Shown here: positions 10,986 to 22,759 of the stretch, piece by piece
Numbering within the stretch: position 1 is the stretch's first letter
Layout: each line of letters starts with the position of its first letter
Assembly (NCBI RefSeq): GCF_030272615.1
Contig: NC_081406.1
Location: 118,118,847 to 118,182,846 of the forward strand
Source: Cryptomeria japonica
Taxonomy: Eukaryota; Streptophyta; Pinopsida; Cupressales; Cupressaceae
Direction: 5' to 3'
DNA length: 64,000 nt
Position numbers and translations under genes: made by a program
The notes under the pieces: model-generated
Told to the model about the DNA's origin: nothing
Database searches by the model: none
The model's input: only the letters and a program-made list of their open reading frames with translations

Positions 10986-11640
10986 AACTCATTTTCATGG
11001 AGGATTCACACAGACACCACTTGTGATTGTCGGCAAACACTTTTGGCTTCAAGTTGTTTTACTACAGAAAAAACAACCCTTCAGGTAATTAAACGCCGCC
11101 AGTTTTCTGTTCTCTTTCTCTGGTGCGCAATTGTTAATTACTTTAGTCTCTCCTACAGTAAGGAAAAAAAGGCAAATTGCTTACCACTAGGAGTACATTT
11201 ACAAAATTCATCGCACCATTTGGTCATAGAGGCATTTGTGTGCTGTCAATTTTCTCATTTCCATCCCACTAAGGTTTGTCTTAATAAATCCATTTTTTTA
11301 ATGCACCTCCAAATTGGGTGTTTAAAAGTATTGTTTTTCCTTTATAAATAATAATAAGTAATAGATATCCATGTTTTTCACATAAATTTGTAGGTATACA
11401 TGAGTTGGCAGATCAGATTACCTTTTGTTGGTGGACAATGATGGTATATTGAAAAATGGGAAGGTCTACGCTTTTAGTGATATGGGAGAAATACGTTTCT
11501 TGTAAATTGCTCTCACAGATGAAGTGTATCCGGATATGGAAAAAGCAATCACAAAAACAAAACAAAATTGAAACTTCTCATGAGTACGTTGTCAAGAATT
11601 GTAATTGTGCCCATATCTTCATAGAAGATTGAAATTGTGA
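10986..11640 (+). pseudogene. unrecognised gene divergent from the CLE gene, copy A
   Basis: Three exon-like segments. Segment 1 ends at 11084 (FHGGFTQTPLVIVGKHFWLQ..., donor TTCAG|GTAATT); no ATG is left in frame. Segment 2 is 11159-11273, acceptor tcctacag, open for 38 codons (KEKKANCLPLGVHLQNSSHH... PTK), donor AAG|GTTTGT. Segment 3, about 11400-11640, contains ITFCWWTMMVY in one frame and YLLLVDNDGILKNGKVYAF in another; its true frame is unclear, and KNCNCAHIFIE near the end is shared by all copies in a third stretch. The frame is kept across copies in segments 1 and 2, which supports coding. It lies head to head with the CLE gene. I do not recognise a family. Missing start and stops in segment 3 suggest decay here. 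Confidence 0.5.
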
Positions 11641-12179
11641 AATTGTGTGAATGTGTATAAATTTTGTATATATTAAATTTATAATTATTTATGGATGGTA
11701 TTAATTGTTAATTATTATATTTATTAAAAAAAAAATTGTATATAAAAGTTGTTGATATCATTTTCAAGGTGTCTATTTCATTTAAATCACATTGACTTAC
11801 GAAAAAGAATTTCTCAATGTCTTGCCCACCTTATACACATGAATGAACATGAACACACTCTCACTAAGTTTTTGTTTTGTCATTATCATTTCTCTTATTT
11901 GGAGTGATGTGTCCTTATTTTAAATAAATGCGTAAATATGTAGATTTTTCTAAATATAGATATGTTAGTAACATTTATAGTTAAAATCTATAAATAAAGA
12001 TGATTTATTAATCACTAATAATTTAGTTGGGGGATGTTATTTTAACATAATATTAATACATTTAAATAATTAAAATGTCATTTTTGTGCTCTCAAAATAA
12101 AATATTTGACATAAATCTACATGTCAATTGTTTGATTATTAAGTCTTTGATAAGTACATGGCAACCCTTACATTTGTAA

Positions 12180-12900
12180 ATCACAATTACAACTTTCAAT
12201 TAATGGCAAATCCACTTACAAGCTAAACAATGTAGCAAGAATAACATATAAAAACTAGAATATTAAGAGTTGAAACATATATCCCTTACTCAAAAACATA
12301 TATCCCTTACTCTTGTAAGCAAGTATTGTACCTTTATATTAATGAGATGACAACTTACGATATATCCAATGAAGCATAAAAACATAGAAAAAAATATAAT
12401 ATTAAAGATTAGGGTTGAAACGTATATCTTGTAAACCTATAAATGACCTTTGCACCTTTGCATTAATGAGATGACCACTTACAATATAGCCAATGAAGTA
12501 AGAAAAAAATGAAAATGAATATAATATTAAATATTACGGTTGAAATATATATCTATTACAATTGATCTTTATGATTTAATTTTTAATCTTAGATTTTGGA
12601 AAACTACAACCCTCTAATTATAAATTCCTTGATAAGACACCCTTACATACATGACCATCCATAAACCTATAAAAAACCATTGCATCTTAATAACAACGGG
12701 ATAACCACCAAAAATTTATAAACAAAGAAGCAAGAAAAACATAGTTAAAAAATAGAATATCAAACATTAGAGTTGCAACATATATCCCTTACATCTATAA
12801 ATGAAAATTGCACCTTTATATTAATGGCATAACCACTCACAATATAACCAATGAAGCAAGAAATATATGAAAACAAATTAAAATTTAAGGATTAGGGTCA
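12180..12900. repeat. array of ~120-bp degenerate tandem repeats (copy A)
   Basis: About five units in two clusters (roughly 12180-12560 and 12660-12900). Each unit has the order: ttatattaatgngatgacc, acttacaatata, ccaatgaagcaagaaaaaca, an A-rich part, aatattaaagattagggttg, aaacatatatcccttacacc. The same unit occurs in copies B and C. No coding potential. Confidence 0.85.
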
Positions 12901-13949
12901 AAGAATATCTCAATACATTTGATCTTTAAGGTTTATATTTTAATCTTATAACTTTAAATTATAGTTTCATACTCTCTTAATATCATCCAAAAAAATTTAA
13001 TATAGCTTATCCACCTCTTATGTGGTATATGAATTGATATTGATTTAAACCATCCAGAGTCTCCGAGACCCCTATCTTATCTTCTCACACACATTATTAT
13101 ATTAGAACTAATAAATATATGCATTAAAATAAGAAAATAACATATTAAAAAGAATATTGTTCTTATATATTGAGTAATATTACTCATATATAGAGGAATG
13201 ATATTATTCACACTTATGTAATATATTTAAATATTTTTAATTTGGTAATCTCAAATTTTTAATTTGGTTCAATCTCAAAAAAACACTTATGGGAGGATCT
13301 CTTCTCAATGGATGGGAAGATATCTTATCATTAACTTTGTCACCGAATCTACTATTAGGGGGCCTCAATTCCCATGGAATTTACCTCTTGTTCAAACTTT
13401 CCAACACAATGGTTTATTGAAGGTTCACAACTTGGAAGAATAATGGTCTAATAAAGGCACATGGCTTGTGATCACAAAATCTAGCCAAAAAACAATTCTT
13501 GTGACCACAAAAACCTAGAAAATACACACCCCTTATGAGAATGTAGAGGAACTTGACCTACAGACCCAGTAAACTAATTAGAGTTTAAAAATTGTGATTA
13601 TTGCAACAAAGTTGTGACATGACCACTACACTGCATTTGCATTCATAGGACTCTCTCTCCTTCTTACTAGTTCTTCTTCAAAGAATGTTTTCCTTCTAAT
13701 GGATGATGATGATATTGCTCATGATGATGTTGTTCCAAATGATGGTATTGATCTAGTTGTTAATATTACTCCATATTATCCTTCCCCCCACCTACATCTA
13801 GTTAACCTTTAGGGGATCACACACTTGTTGGGGGTGTTGGTTCTCTTGTAGGTGATCCCACAACCACTTGGCACACTGATTCCTAGACTTTAGGTGTCAC
13901 TCTTTTGATTCATGTAGTTTCTATTGATCCTCATAAGTTTTTAGAAGCT

Positions 13950-15420
13950 TCAAGTATTCTAGAGTGGGATAGTGTTATGGCTGAGATGTATTCTTCTTTG
14001 ATGAAGAATTATACTTGGGATCTTGTTCCCCTTCTTAAGAGAAGAAAGTTGGTTAAGTAGGAGTAGGTTTATCATAACCAATTTATAATTGATGATTCTA
14101 TTGATAAGTATAAAGTTCATCTAGTGGCTAAGATATTTTCTCAGGTTTATCATACTATTTTGAGACCTTTCCTCCTATCACCAAGATGGATTCCATTCAT
14201 TTTGTACTTTCTATTGTTGTATCTCAAGGTTGGTCAGTATATCAAATGGATGTGAAGATTGCTTTCATGCATGGTGATCTTCAGCAGGAGATCTATATGC
14301 AGAAACCACCACACTTTGTGTAGGATACTTCACTTATTTGTAGGATTCAATGTTCATTTTATGGTCTTAAACAAGCTCCTAGATCTTGGTAGGAGAATAT
14401 GGATAATGTTTTGCTTTCTTCTGGGTTCACTCAATGTCACTCTGATTCTGTAGTTTACATTTAGAGGTATAGGGTGATATTCTTATTCATGTTCTTTATG
14501 TGAACAACTTGATTCTCATAGGAGTTCTCTTTCCATGATTGAGGATAATCAATGGTCCTTGTTGGAGAATTTTGATATGACATATCTTTGTTTATTGCAT
14601 TATTTCCTTCATATTCAAAATAATCATTCTTTTGCTAGTATTTTCTTTTTCTTGTAGAAGTATGCTCTTGATTTACTTAATAGATTTGGGATGGTTGATT
14701 GCATGCTAGCCCCTATGCCTTTTCATTCAAGTGTTGTGTTGTCTACTAGTTGTACTACTCCATCTGTTGATGCTACCTTGTATCAGTTGTTGGTTGGCAA
14801 CCTTTTGTACTTAACATGTAGTCATCTTGATATTTCCTTTGCAATTGGTCCTATCTCTTGTTTATCTCAAGATCCTCATGAGAGTCAATGAAAGATAGTC
14901 AATTATATCTTGTGGTACATGTAGAGAACTATATAGATTGGCATTGAATACAAATCATGTGACACTAATATTATGGGCTTCACTGAATCAGATTGGGTTG
15001 ATAATGTTGATGATCAAAATTCTACTTCTAGTTTTATCTTTTTTCTTGGTTCTGATCTAGTTTCTTGGTATTGCAAGAAGAAAAGTAGTATTGCATTGTC
15101 ATCAACTAACGTTGAGTGTTAAGGAGTAGTCTTGGCTAGTCAAGAGGTTCTTTGGCTTTCACAATTGATGGTTGAGTTTGTCTTCACTGCTAACCATCCC
15201 AATACTCTTTTGTGTGATAATTATATTTCCATACATATTTATCACAACCCAATGGAGCATCATTTCCGTAGGCAAATTTAGATTCACATTCAATTTGTTT
15301 GATATGGCATACAAGATGGCATTCTTTCTTTGTGATATTTACCTACAAAGCAACAAGTTGTGGACATCTTCACTAAAAATTTGGCATCTCCTTGCTATCT
15401 TCAATTGTGATTGATTTTAT
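13950..15420 (+). pseudogene. copia reverse transcriptase and RNase H remnant
   Basis: Starts with the N-terminal RT block (WDSVMAEMYSSLMKNYTWDL), then SVYQMDVKIAFMHGDL near 14235-14280, FYGLKQAPRSW near 14355-14390, and YVNN where YVDD is expected near 14500: both catalytic aspartates are lost. RNase H follows (KYALDLLNRFG near 14655; SDWVDNVDDQNSTS; KKKSSIALSSTNVEC near 15085). Numerous stops. The order and motifs are diagnostic of copia pol. Confidence 0.85.
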
Positions 15421-16545
15421 GGGTGAAGAAAGTTGTCCTTGGAGATTCCTGAGGAGTCCTCCTTCCTTTCACTATTCTTTTGAACATTTTCTATTCTCTC
15501 TTTTGGACAGTAGTTTTCCCCCACAAGGTTTCTCTCATTTTCTCTAATTGTGAGAGATTTCATTTCATTGCATTGTTACAAGGTGTGCACCCTTGATCTC
15601 CTTGTGTTGTGCAATGTAGTGATTGATTTTGCAACATGGCTTAACCACCTCTCATGGATTTCTTAAATCTTGTGTTTGTATTAAGCATTAATAGGTCAAT
15701 CTTTTGGTGCAATGATAATCATGTTTCTAACAATACCAATTGTTGAACCCATGACTTGATCGAGATGGGGGGTGAATCGGTCTAGAGATTCAAAATAGAT
15801 TAATTATAAATAGAATTTAACCATTCTACAACAATACTAAATAGCACATCAACCATCAACACATGAACACCATATTTACTCTTTGGTGTGATAATTACAG
15901 CATTGAATACATATTTATTGCAAAGCAGTGGAGCATCAGTGCCCTAAGCATATTGAAATCCACATGCTCTTTATTTGATAACTCATACAAAATTTTGTTC
16001 TTTCTTTAAGATATTTGACTATAGAGCAATAGGTTGTGGACATCTTTACTGAAAATTGGCCTTTGCTTGCTATCTTCAATTGTGATTGATATTAGGGGTG
16101 AAGGAAGTCATCCTTGGAGATTCTTGTGGATTTCCCCTTCCTTTCACTATTCATTTTTAACAGTTTCCATTCTCTCTTTTGGAGAGGAGTTTTCTCTCAC
16201 ACAGTTTTATTCCTTTGCTCTAGTTGTGAGATATTTAATTTCATTGTATTGTTACAAGGTTTGCACCCTTGGTCTCCTTGTGTTGTGCAATGCGACATGG
16301 ATTAACTTCCTGGATTCATTAAATCTCATAAACATATCAAACATTAACAGGTCGATCTTTTGGTGCAATAACAACCATATTTCTAACAAGACCAACTATT
16401 GAACCCATGACAAGATTGAGAGGGGGGTGAATCAGTCCAAAGATTTAAAATAGATTAGTTATAAACATTATTTAACCATTCTACAAAGATACCAAAAATC
16501 AGATCAATCATGAAGACATGAACACTAGATTTATGTGAAAAACCT
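15205..16545. repeat. tandem duplication of the copia 3' end, ~660-bp unit
   Basis: Copy 1 is about 15205-15880 and copy 2 about 15881-16545. Both begin at tgtgtgataatta in the RNase H C-terminus, run through gtggacatcttcact and the whole 299-bp LTR, and end in the neighbouring minus-strand LTR (atgaacac). The offset drifts from 676 to 655 bp through small deletions. The unit spans two different repeats, so it arose after both were in place. Confidence 0.85.
15434..15732 (+). repeat. 3' LTR of the copia fragment
   Basis: Starts TGTCCTTGGAG after a purine-rich tract (gggtgaagaaag) and ends ...tttctaACA. The duplicate lies at 16108-16388 with TG mutated to TC. The length is about 299 bp. Confidence 0.6.
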
Positions 16546-17053
16546 AAGTAGGAAAAAACCACAATGAGGATCAAACTCACAATATAAGTAAAAGGATTGA
16601 AATATTTTGGGCTTACTACTAAGGAGCAACATCCACCTGATGGACTTGCAAGACTAAGGAACACTATATTAGGGTAAGATACATGGAATTGCACAACTAA
16701 GGCACACTACTTTAGGACAAGATACAATGAGTTGCCAAAGGACCCATTGTAAATCAATAAAATAGTAGAACTAATATGAGAAAGATCTTTTGATCATAAA
16801 ATTATTCTTGAACATCTATATCAAATGACCAACATCATGGCAAACATCTCTAACAACTATCATTCTCTCAACACACACTGTATCATAGAATGTATCACCT
16901 TCAAAGATCATCACAAACTAACTTTCGAACACCTACAGTCCTAAATCTACTTACACATCATTCAAAATTCACATACAATCCCATACAAAACTCATAAACC
17001 TGCACTCCCCAAATATAGAGATAGATCATCAAAATCCTATTTAAGTGTCAACC

Positions 17054-18388
17054 TGTTGGACATTGTTGCTGCTAGGATATGTTGTTGTCATTGATGTCAA
17101 CATTTCCTATGATTTGTTATTCCGGTGTTTGCAGAATGGTTTATTGGAATTATGGTTTGTTGCATGAAATATTTCTAGTATTATTATATCTTTTCGTACT
17201 GATTTTGGTGATCTAGGAAGCTTAAGTGATTGTATCATAAGATCTAGCTTACAGTTTTTTTTTTTTCTTCTAATTAATACTTTGTAGAGTTCAATATTTC
17301 CTCTGGTATATTTCAGTATGATCAAATATTGAGCTAAGTTTTTGGGAGATTGTTTGGGATAGTCTTTTGTATCTTAATTTATGTTGGGTCATGATTTGGT
17401 GCTTTGCAAGTTATCTTTCTTCATGATGGTTGTTGTTGTTTGAGTGTTCTTAAGTTTTAGACATTGTCCGATTAAGATTTGATAAGTGGTGTTGGTGTAG
17501 CTGTTACTGATGATCCTCACATGCTTTGCTAATGTTTCTTAATTATGTCCTATTTTTTTTATGATCTACATTGATTGTTGTGTGATATTTTGGTGATTTT
17601 GCTAAATCGATGATGTTCATGTTATGTAGTTTTCTTGTTGGTATATCATGTTGCGGTTCATCTTGGCATGATTATAGGTGGTGATGAGCATTTTGAAATT
17701 TGATTTGGGTCCATGTTATGTGATGTATATCATTATATTGGTTTGGTGGTCAATCTTTGTATCATGTGATGTAATTTTGTAATTGTGAGTTGAGGGTTTA
17801 GTCGACCTTGTTGTCATAGTTGATAAATTGTATAAATAAGTAATATTGTCATGTAATTAATGTAAAAAGGTTGTGTCTACATTATCAGAGAGTGGCGTAT
17901 GTGCGAACATGGATTTATCTTTTGGTATGATGTATTGAGCATAGATTGGTGTTGTAGAGCATACATATGTGCTTAACCAGAACTGTCATTAGGCATTTTG
18001 AGATGCTATCCTTCCAGTTCATTCCTTCTGGATTGTTGTCTAAACCTTGTTGTAAGTCAATGAAACTTCCCTGAGGGTTGTAGCCTTCTGGGTCATTATC
18101 TTTTGAGCAGTGATCTCTAGGTAGTGTGCCTGAATGCATGTGCATTCCCCATTGTAACATTTACACATACTACTAGAGAGTATTATCTTATTATGGGTAG
18201 GTTCCCACCGTGGTTTTTCCCTTAACCGGGTTTTGCACATCAAAATTTGGTGTTGTGTGTTGTGCTATCATCTTGCTTATCTTTGTTGTTGTAGTAGTTT
18301 ATCAGATCTACATTTGTGGTTAAGTTTGTAGATCCGGTGAAAACTGATTCACCCCCCTCTCATTTTTCCTTCATCATTGTTGCCAACA
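17054..18388 (+). repeat. 5' LTR (1335 bp)
   Basis: TGTTGG...CCAACA. Two bases separate it from the primer site. Shares length (1335 versus 1336 bp) and the whole sequence with the 3' LTR. Confidence 0.95.
17831..17840 (+). promoter_or_regulatory. LTR TATA box
   Basis: tataaataag in the 5' LTR; the 3' LTR has tataaatatg at the corresponding place (about 23729). It would mark the U3/R promoter. Confidence 0.5.
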
Positions 18389-18390
18389 AT

Positions 18391-18402
18391 TGGTATCAGA
18401 GC
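18391..18402 (+). other. primer binding site, tRNA-iMet type
   Basis: tggtatcagagc directly downstream of the 5' LTR. Confidence 0.95.
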
Positions 18403-18444
18403 TATATCCTCTAGAAGAATCTTAACGATTGGAGGAGATCCAGG

Positions 18445-19500
18445 ATAGCAACCAGAGGTTTTATCTTTACGAAGAAGAGGGATATTTTATGGAAGTAACT
18501 ATGCTATATGGAAGTACTGGATGGGGGTGCACTTGAGATGTCTGGGAGAAGATTATTGGAAGATTACAAAAAATGTCTATTTTGTCTCTCAGAATGGACC
18601 TGTTCCTACTAATGAGATCAAGGAAGTTGAACATAACATTAGAGTAAAGGAAGAATTGCTGAGAGTCTTGACTGATTCAATGATGACTAATGTGATAGGA
18701 CTTCAGACTACACATTTGATCTGGGAGAAGCTTCAGACATTGTATGAAGGAGATAAACAAGTCAAAGTTGCTAAGTTATAGAGTTTGAAAGGGAAATATG
18801 AGATGTTGAAAATGGGAGAAGATGAGAATATAAACACCTTTATGGATAAGGTGAATGACCTTGTCCTAGGTATCAGATGTATTGGTGGAAGTCTTGAAGA
18901 AGATGAAATTATTTCTAACATGTTGAGATCATTGCATCTTGCTTACAAACATAAGGTAGATGCTATTGATGAGATATGGAGTGTGACTATTGTGACAAGA
19001 GATATGTTGGTTGAAAAGATTGATGCATTTGAGTTGAGCGAATTTGGTGAATCACATGGAAAGTCCAAGACAACATTTAGAGAATTTGTGTCCAGAAAAT
19101 AGAAGTATGATCTTGATGAATGCAAAATATCCAAATATGAAAGAGATGGAAGAGACATGGAAGAGAAAGAAAGAGAATAGGATGAGCTTCAAGCATTGAT
19201 TGCTCAAAGATTGCCTAAGGGAGCTGGTAAGTATGATAGAAAATTGCCTCTGAAATGTTTCTCTTGCAATAAAATAGGACATTTTTCTTCTAAGTTCCAA
19301 GAGAGAATGGATAAGTATGATAGGCATGACAAATTTGATAAGCATGATAGGAATGATAGATATGAGAAGCATGAAAAGTATGACAAGCCTTACAAGTTCA
19401 GCTAGAAGAATAACCATCAGAAGAACTATGATTATGCTGCTGATGAAGTTGTAACAGATGAAGAATCAGAAGCAGATGTATTTGTCTTTATTGCTATCAA
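18445..19500 (+). pseudogene. copia gag of the 17054 element
   Basis: The expected start codon appears as ATA at 18445, followed by ATRGFIF and, after a one-base shift, YGSNYAIWKYWMGVHLRCLG, the capsid N-terminus. Capsid continues through LIWEKLQTLYEGDKQVKVAKL, a stop at 18779, and DENINTFMDKVNDLV. The zinc knuckle CFSCNKIGHFSSKF (near 19256) has Phe in place of the last Cys. A run of HDK/YDR-type charged repeats follows (19310-19390). Further stops at 19100, 19178 and 19402 break it. Confidence 0.85.
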
Positions 19501-19559
19501 ATAAGATGGACCAATACATGTTGATTCCACAAGATACACTATTGAGGAGAAAGCTTTAG

Positions 19560-20857
19560 CTACTAAATTTGAAGAAAAAGATGAATGGGTGATTGATAGT
19601 GGTTGTTCACATCATAAGACCAGTGATAAAAACAAATTTGGGAGTATGGAAAGATATGATGTGGAATAGTAATATTTAGAGATGACAAAGCCTGTGTGAT
19701 CCATGGTAGAGGTTCTATTTCCTTTAATGGTAAGCATAACACTGATGTTGTTTTTTAATTTGAAGGTTTGAAGCATAATCTTTTTAGTGTTGGACAGATG
19801 GTTGACAAAGACTATGATTTACACTTCAAGAATGAAAAATGTGAGATCCTAAATGCCTCTAGTATAGAGTTTGCATCTGGAACTAAGGTTGAAGGTAATA
19901 TCTTTCATTTAAATATTGGTGAGAAAAGTTGCTTGATTTCTCAGATTGATGAAAGTTAGTTGTGGCATAGGAGAATGTATCATGTTAATTCTGATTCAAT
20001 GATTAAAATTAGTTCTATTGAAGCTATTAGAGATTTGCCCAAAATTATTAAGCTTCCTAGTCCAGTATGCAAGGAATGTTAATTGGGTGAGCAAACAAGA
20101 ATTTATTTCAAGAGAAAGCAATATACGTTTGATGGATTGCTAGCTCTTGTGCATACTGACCTATGTGGACCTACAAATGTTAGAAGTGTGCAGAGTGATA
20201 GATACTTTATGTTGTTGATTGATGATTATTCGAGAATATGTGGGTTGTATTTTTTAAGGAGAAATCATAAGCATTAGATAAGTTCAAAATATTCAAATAA
20301 AAGGTTGAGATTGGGACAAGACTAAGGTTAAATGTCTGAGATCTGACAAAGGAGGATAATTTTGTTCCAATGAGTTTGATTCATTCTGTGAGAAGCATGG
20401 GATTAGAAGACAATTATCTAATACTAGAACCCCTCAGTAGAATGGAGTTATTGAAAGGAAGAATGAGATTATTTTGGATGCTGCAAGGACTATGCTAATT
20501 GAAGGGAATGTTCTAAAGGTCTATTGGAGAGAAGCTGTTAGCACTGTTGTTTACACATTGAACCAAGCTCATATAAAAGGTGAAACCGTTAAGAGTTCTT
20601 ATGAGCTAGGGTTTGGTCATGTTCCTACTATGAGATATTTCAGAATTTTTGGTAGCAAGTGTTATATTAAGAGAGATAAGGGTATAGGAAATTTCTATGC
20701 AATAAGTGATGAAGGAATTATTTTGGGATATTCAACAAAGAGCAAATCCTACCGGTGCTGCAATAAGAGACTGAGAAAGATAGTGGAAAGTGTAAATGTG
20801 AAGGTTGATGAGAACTATGAAAATAATATCAGAGCATGTGGGTATGATTATGGTTAG
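19560..20857 (+). pseudogene. copia protease and integrase of the 17054 element
   Basis: Protease active site WVIDSGCSHHKTSDKNKF with DSG at 19595. GLKHNLFSVGQMVDKDYDLH at 19765 precedes the integrase zinc domain (LWHRRMYHV, then CKEC). The integrase core shows HTDLCGPT near 20151 (first Asp), a degraded second-Asp segment near 20345 (SDKGG, then a stop where Glu is usual), and NGVIERKNE near 20445 (Glu). The conserved PQQNG is PQ-stop-NG. The C-terminal part ends at 20857. Confidence 0.85.
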
Positions 20858-20924
20858 CATGTTGTTCTAACTCCTATTAAGACTAAAGAATTAAAGTGGA
20901 ATGATCTAATAGAGATTGCTAATC

Positions 20925-22632
20925 TAGATGTTGTTGTTGTCTGGAGAGGTGCAAGAACCTAAAAATCAGAATAATAATAAGACTCTGAGGTATGTAAGAT
21001 TGAATCATTTTGAAAATCACATTATTGGTGATAAAAATAAAGGTGTGATAACTAGAAGAAGGCTAGCTACTGAAGAGGTATGTTTGATTTCTAAAATTAA
21101 ACCTAAAGATGTTGTTGAGGCTTGCAAAGATGAAAATTGGATGAGAGCTATGGAAAAAAAATTGGATCAGATTGAAAAGAATAACACATGGGAGATTGTG
21201 CCTAGACCTAAAGATAAGAATGTGATTGGTAATAAATGGATATTCAGGAACAAATTGAATGAAGTCGGTGAAGTTGTCAGAAATAATGCAAGATTGGTAT
21301 GCAAATGATATTTATAGAAAGAAGGAATTGATTATGAGGAGACTTTTCCTCTGGTAGCTAGACTTGAAACTGTTAGACTATTGCTTGCATATGTTGCCTA
21401 CAAAGATTTCAAGGTATATCAGATGGATGTCAAGTTATATTTTATGAATGGTGATCTTGAGGAAGAAGTTTGTATTGAGCAATCTGATGGACTTTCATTA
21501 TCAGATGATGGTGATATGTTATGTAAATTGAAGAAATCTCTTTATGGATTGAAACAAGCCCCTAGAGCCTAATATACTAGATTGGATAAGTACTTACTAA
21601 AATTAGGATTTAATAAAGGTACAACTAATAGTAATCTGTATTTCAAGATTGAGAGTGATAACATTTTGATTGTTGAAGTTTTTGTTGATGATATTATCTT
21701 TGGAGGAGATGATGACTTAAGCATGAAGTTTCCTTATGATATGCAAAAATAATTTGAGATGTCTATGATAGGAGAGATGATTTTTTTCTTAGGTTTGCAA
21801 ATTTCACAGACTGGAAAAGGTATTTTTATATCTCAAACTAAATATGTGAAAAAATTGCTGAAAATTTTTGGGTTAGATGACTCCAAACAAGTTGGAACTC
21901 CTATGGTAACTGGCTACAAATTATCCAAGAATGATGAATATCTGAAATCTAATCAATCTGTATACAGATCTATGGTTGGTGGACTTCTATATCTTACTCA
22001 GACTAGACCTAGCATTATTCATGTTGCGTGCATGGCTGCTAGATATCAAGATGATCTGAAAGAGTCATGTCACTATTGTAAAGAGGATATCTAGATACTT
22101 GAAAGGAATTGTTGATTATGGTTTGTGGTATCCGAGGAATGATCATTTCATGTTATGTGCTTACACTAATGCTAATTGGGCTGGTGATGTTGATGACTGG
22201 AAGAGTACCTCTGGTGGTGCATTATTTTTTGGTAAGAAATTTCTTTCATGGGCAAGTAAGAAACAAGATTCAGTTTCCTTATCTACAACTGAAGCTGAGT
22301 ATATTATTTCTACTAGTAATTGCACTCAAGTAGTGTGGATGAAGAAAATGTTGAAGGATGTCGGAGTTATCTATGATAAGCCTATTGTCATATACTATAA
22401 TAATTCCAATGCTATTAATATGTCAAAGAATCTGATGCAACAGTCAAAGACTATACATGTGTCAATCAAATATCACTTCTTCAGAGAAAAAGTCAATGAA
22501 GAGGAAGTGAAGTCAGAGTATGTATCTACAAAGGAACAGATTGCTGATATTTTTACCAAACCTTTACCTACAAATACATTTTTCTATTTGAGAGACAAGT
22601 TAGGGATATCCACCTCTCCTAATGAGAACTAG
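20925..22632 (+). pseudogene. copia reverse transcriptase and RNase H of the 17054 element
   Basis: RT runs from WMRAMEKKLDQIEKNNTWEI (21140) through KVYQMDVKLYFMNGDL, LYGLKQAPRA (stop where Trp is expected, 21572) and FVDDIIFGG at 21681 with both catalytic Asp kept. RNase H continues after a frameshift near 22095: CAYTNANWAGDVDDWKSTSG, SLSTTEAEYIISTSNCTQVV, and the ending QIADIFTKPLPTNTFFYLRD. Stops and shifts at 21308, 21572, 21750 and 22095 disable it; the last 177 codons are open. Confidence 0.88.
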
Positions 22633-22759
22633 ATGCATTGAGTTGCATCAATCCGATGGACTTCACAGTCCTATCTCTTTGTCCAGATTGATGAGTTGGT
22701 GTTGCTCCTTTGGTGGAGTAGTCTATTGGATTGGTTGTGTGATTATGGTGGAGAGAATC

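Larger units (their letters stand above)
10415..11290. repeat. right arm of the inverted repeat
   Basis: Reverse-complement match to 7391-8225, as described there. This arm is the functional-looking one, containing exon 1 of CLE copy A and two exons of the partner gene. Confidence 0.85.
9040..13640. repeat. segmental duplication, copy A
   Basis: Collinear with 26430-33010 (copy B, minus its retrotransposon insertion) and 60805-64000 (copy C). Shared in order: 3' flank of the CLE gene, the CLE gene on the minus strand, the TATA interval, the partner gene on the plus strand, a gtgtctatttcatttaaatc segment, ~120-bp tandem repeats, and in A and B a further tail (around 13260-13640 and 32690-33010). 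Confidence 0.85.
13640..15732 (+). mobile_element. copia element, 3' part
   Basis: Reverse transcriptase, RNase H and one LTR remain; gag, protease and integrase are missing. The left edge coincides with the end of segmental copy A. Many stops interrupt pol. After the LTR an unrelated minus-strand LTR begins at 15741. Confidence 0.75.

Noticed and set aside
12180-12900. CRISPR-like array
   Set aside because: Units of ~120 bp are degenerate throughout, with no constant repeat and variable spacer, and the DNA is plant nuclear.
15741-15760. Possible 3' LTR of the 13640 copia fragment starting TGTTGAACCC
   Set aside because: No polypurine tract precedes it. The 299-bp unit at 15434-15732 has one, and attggtat on the opposite strand marks 15741 as the end of a minus-strand LTR.
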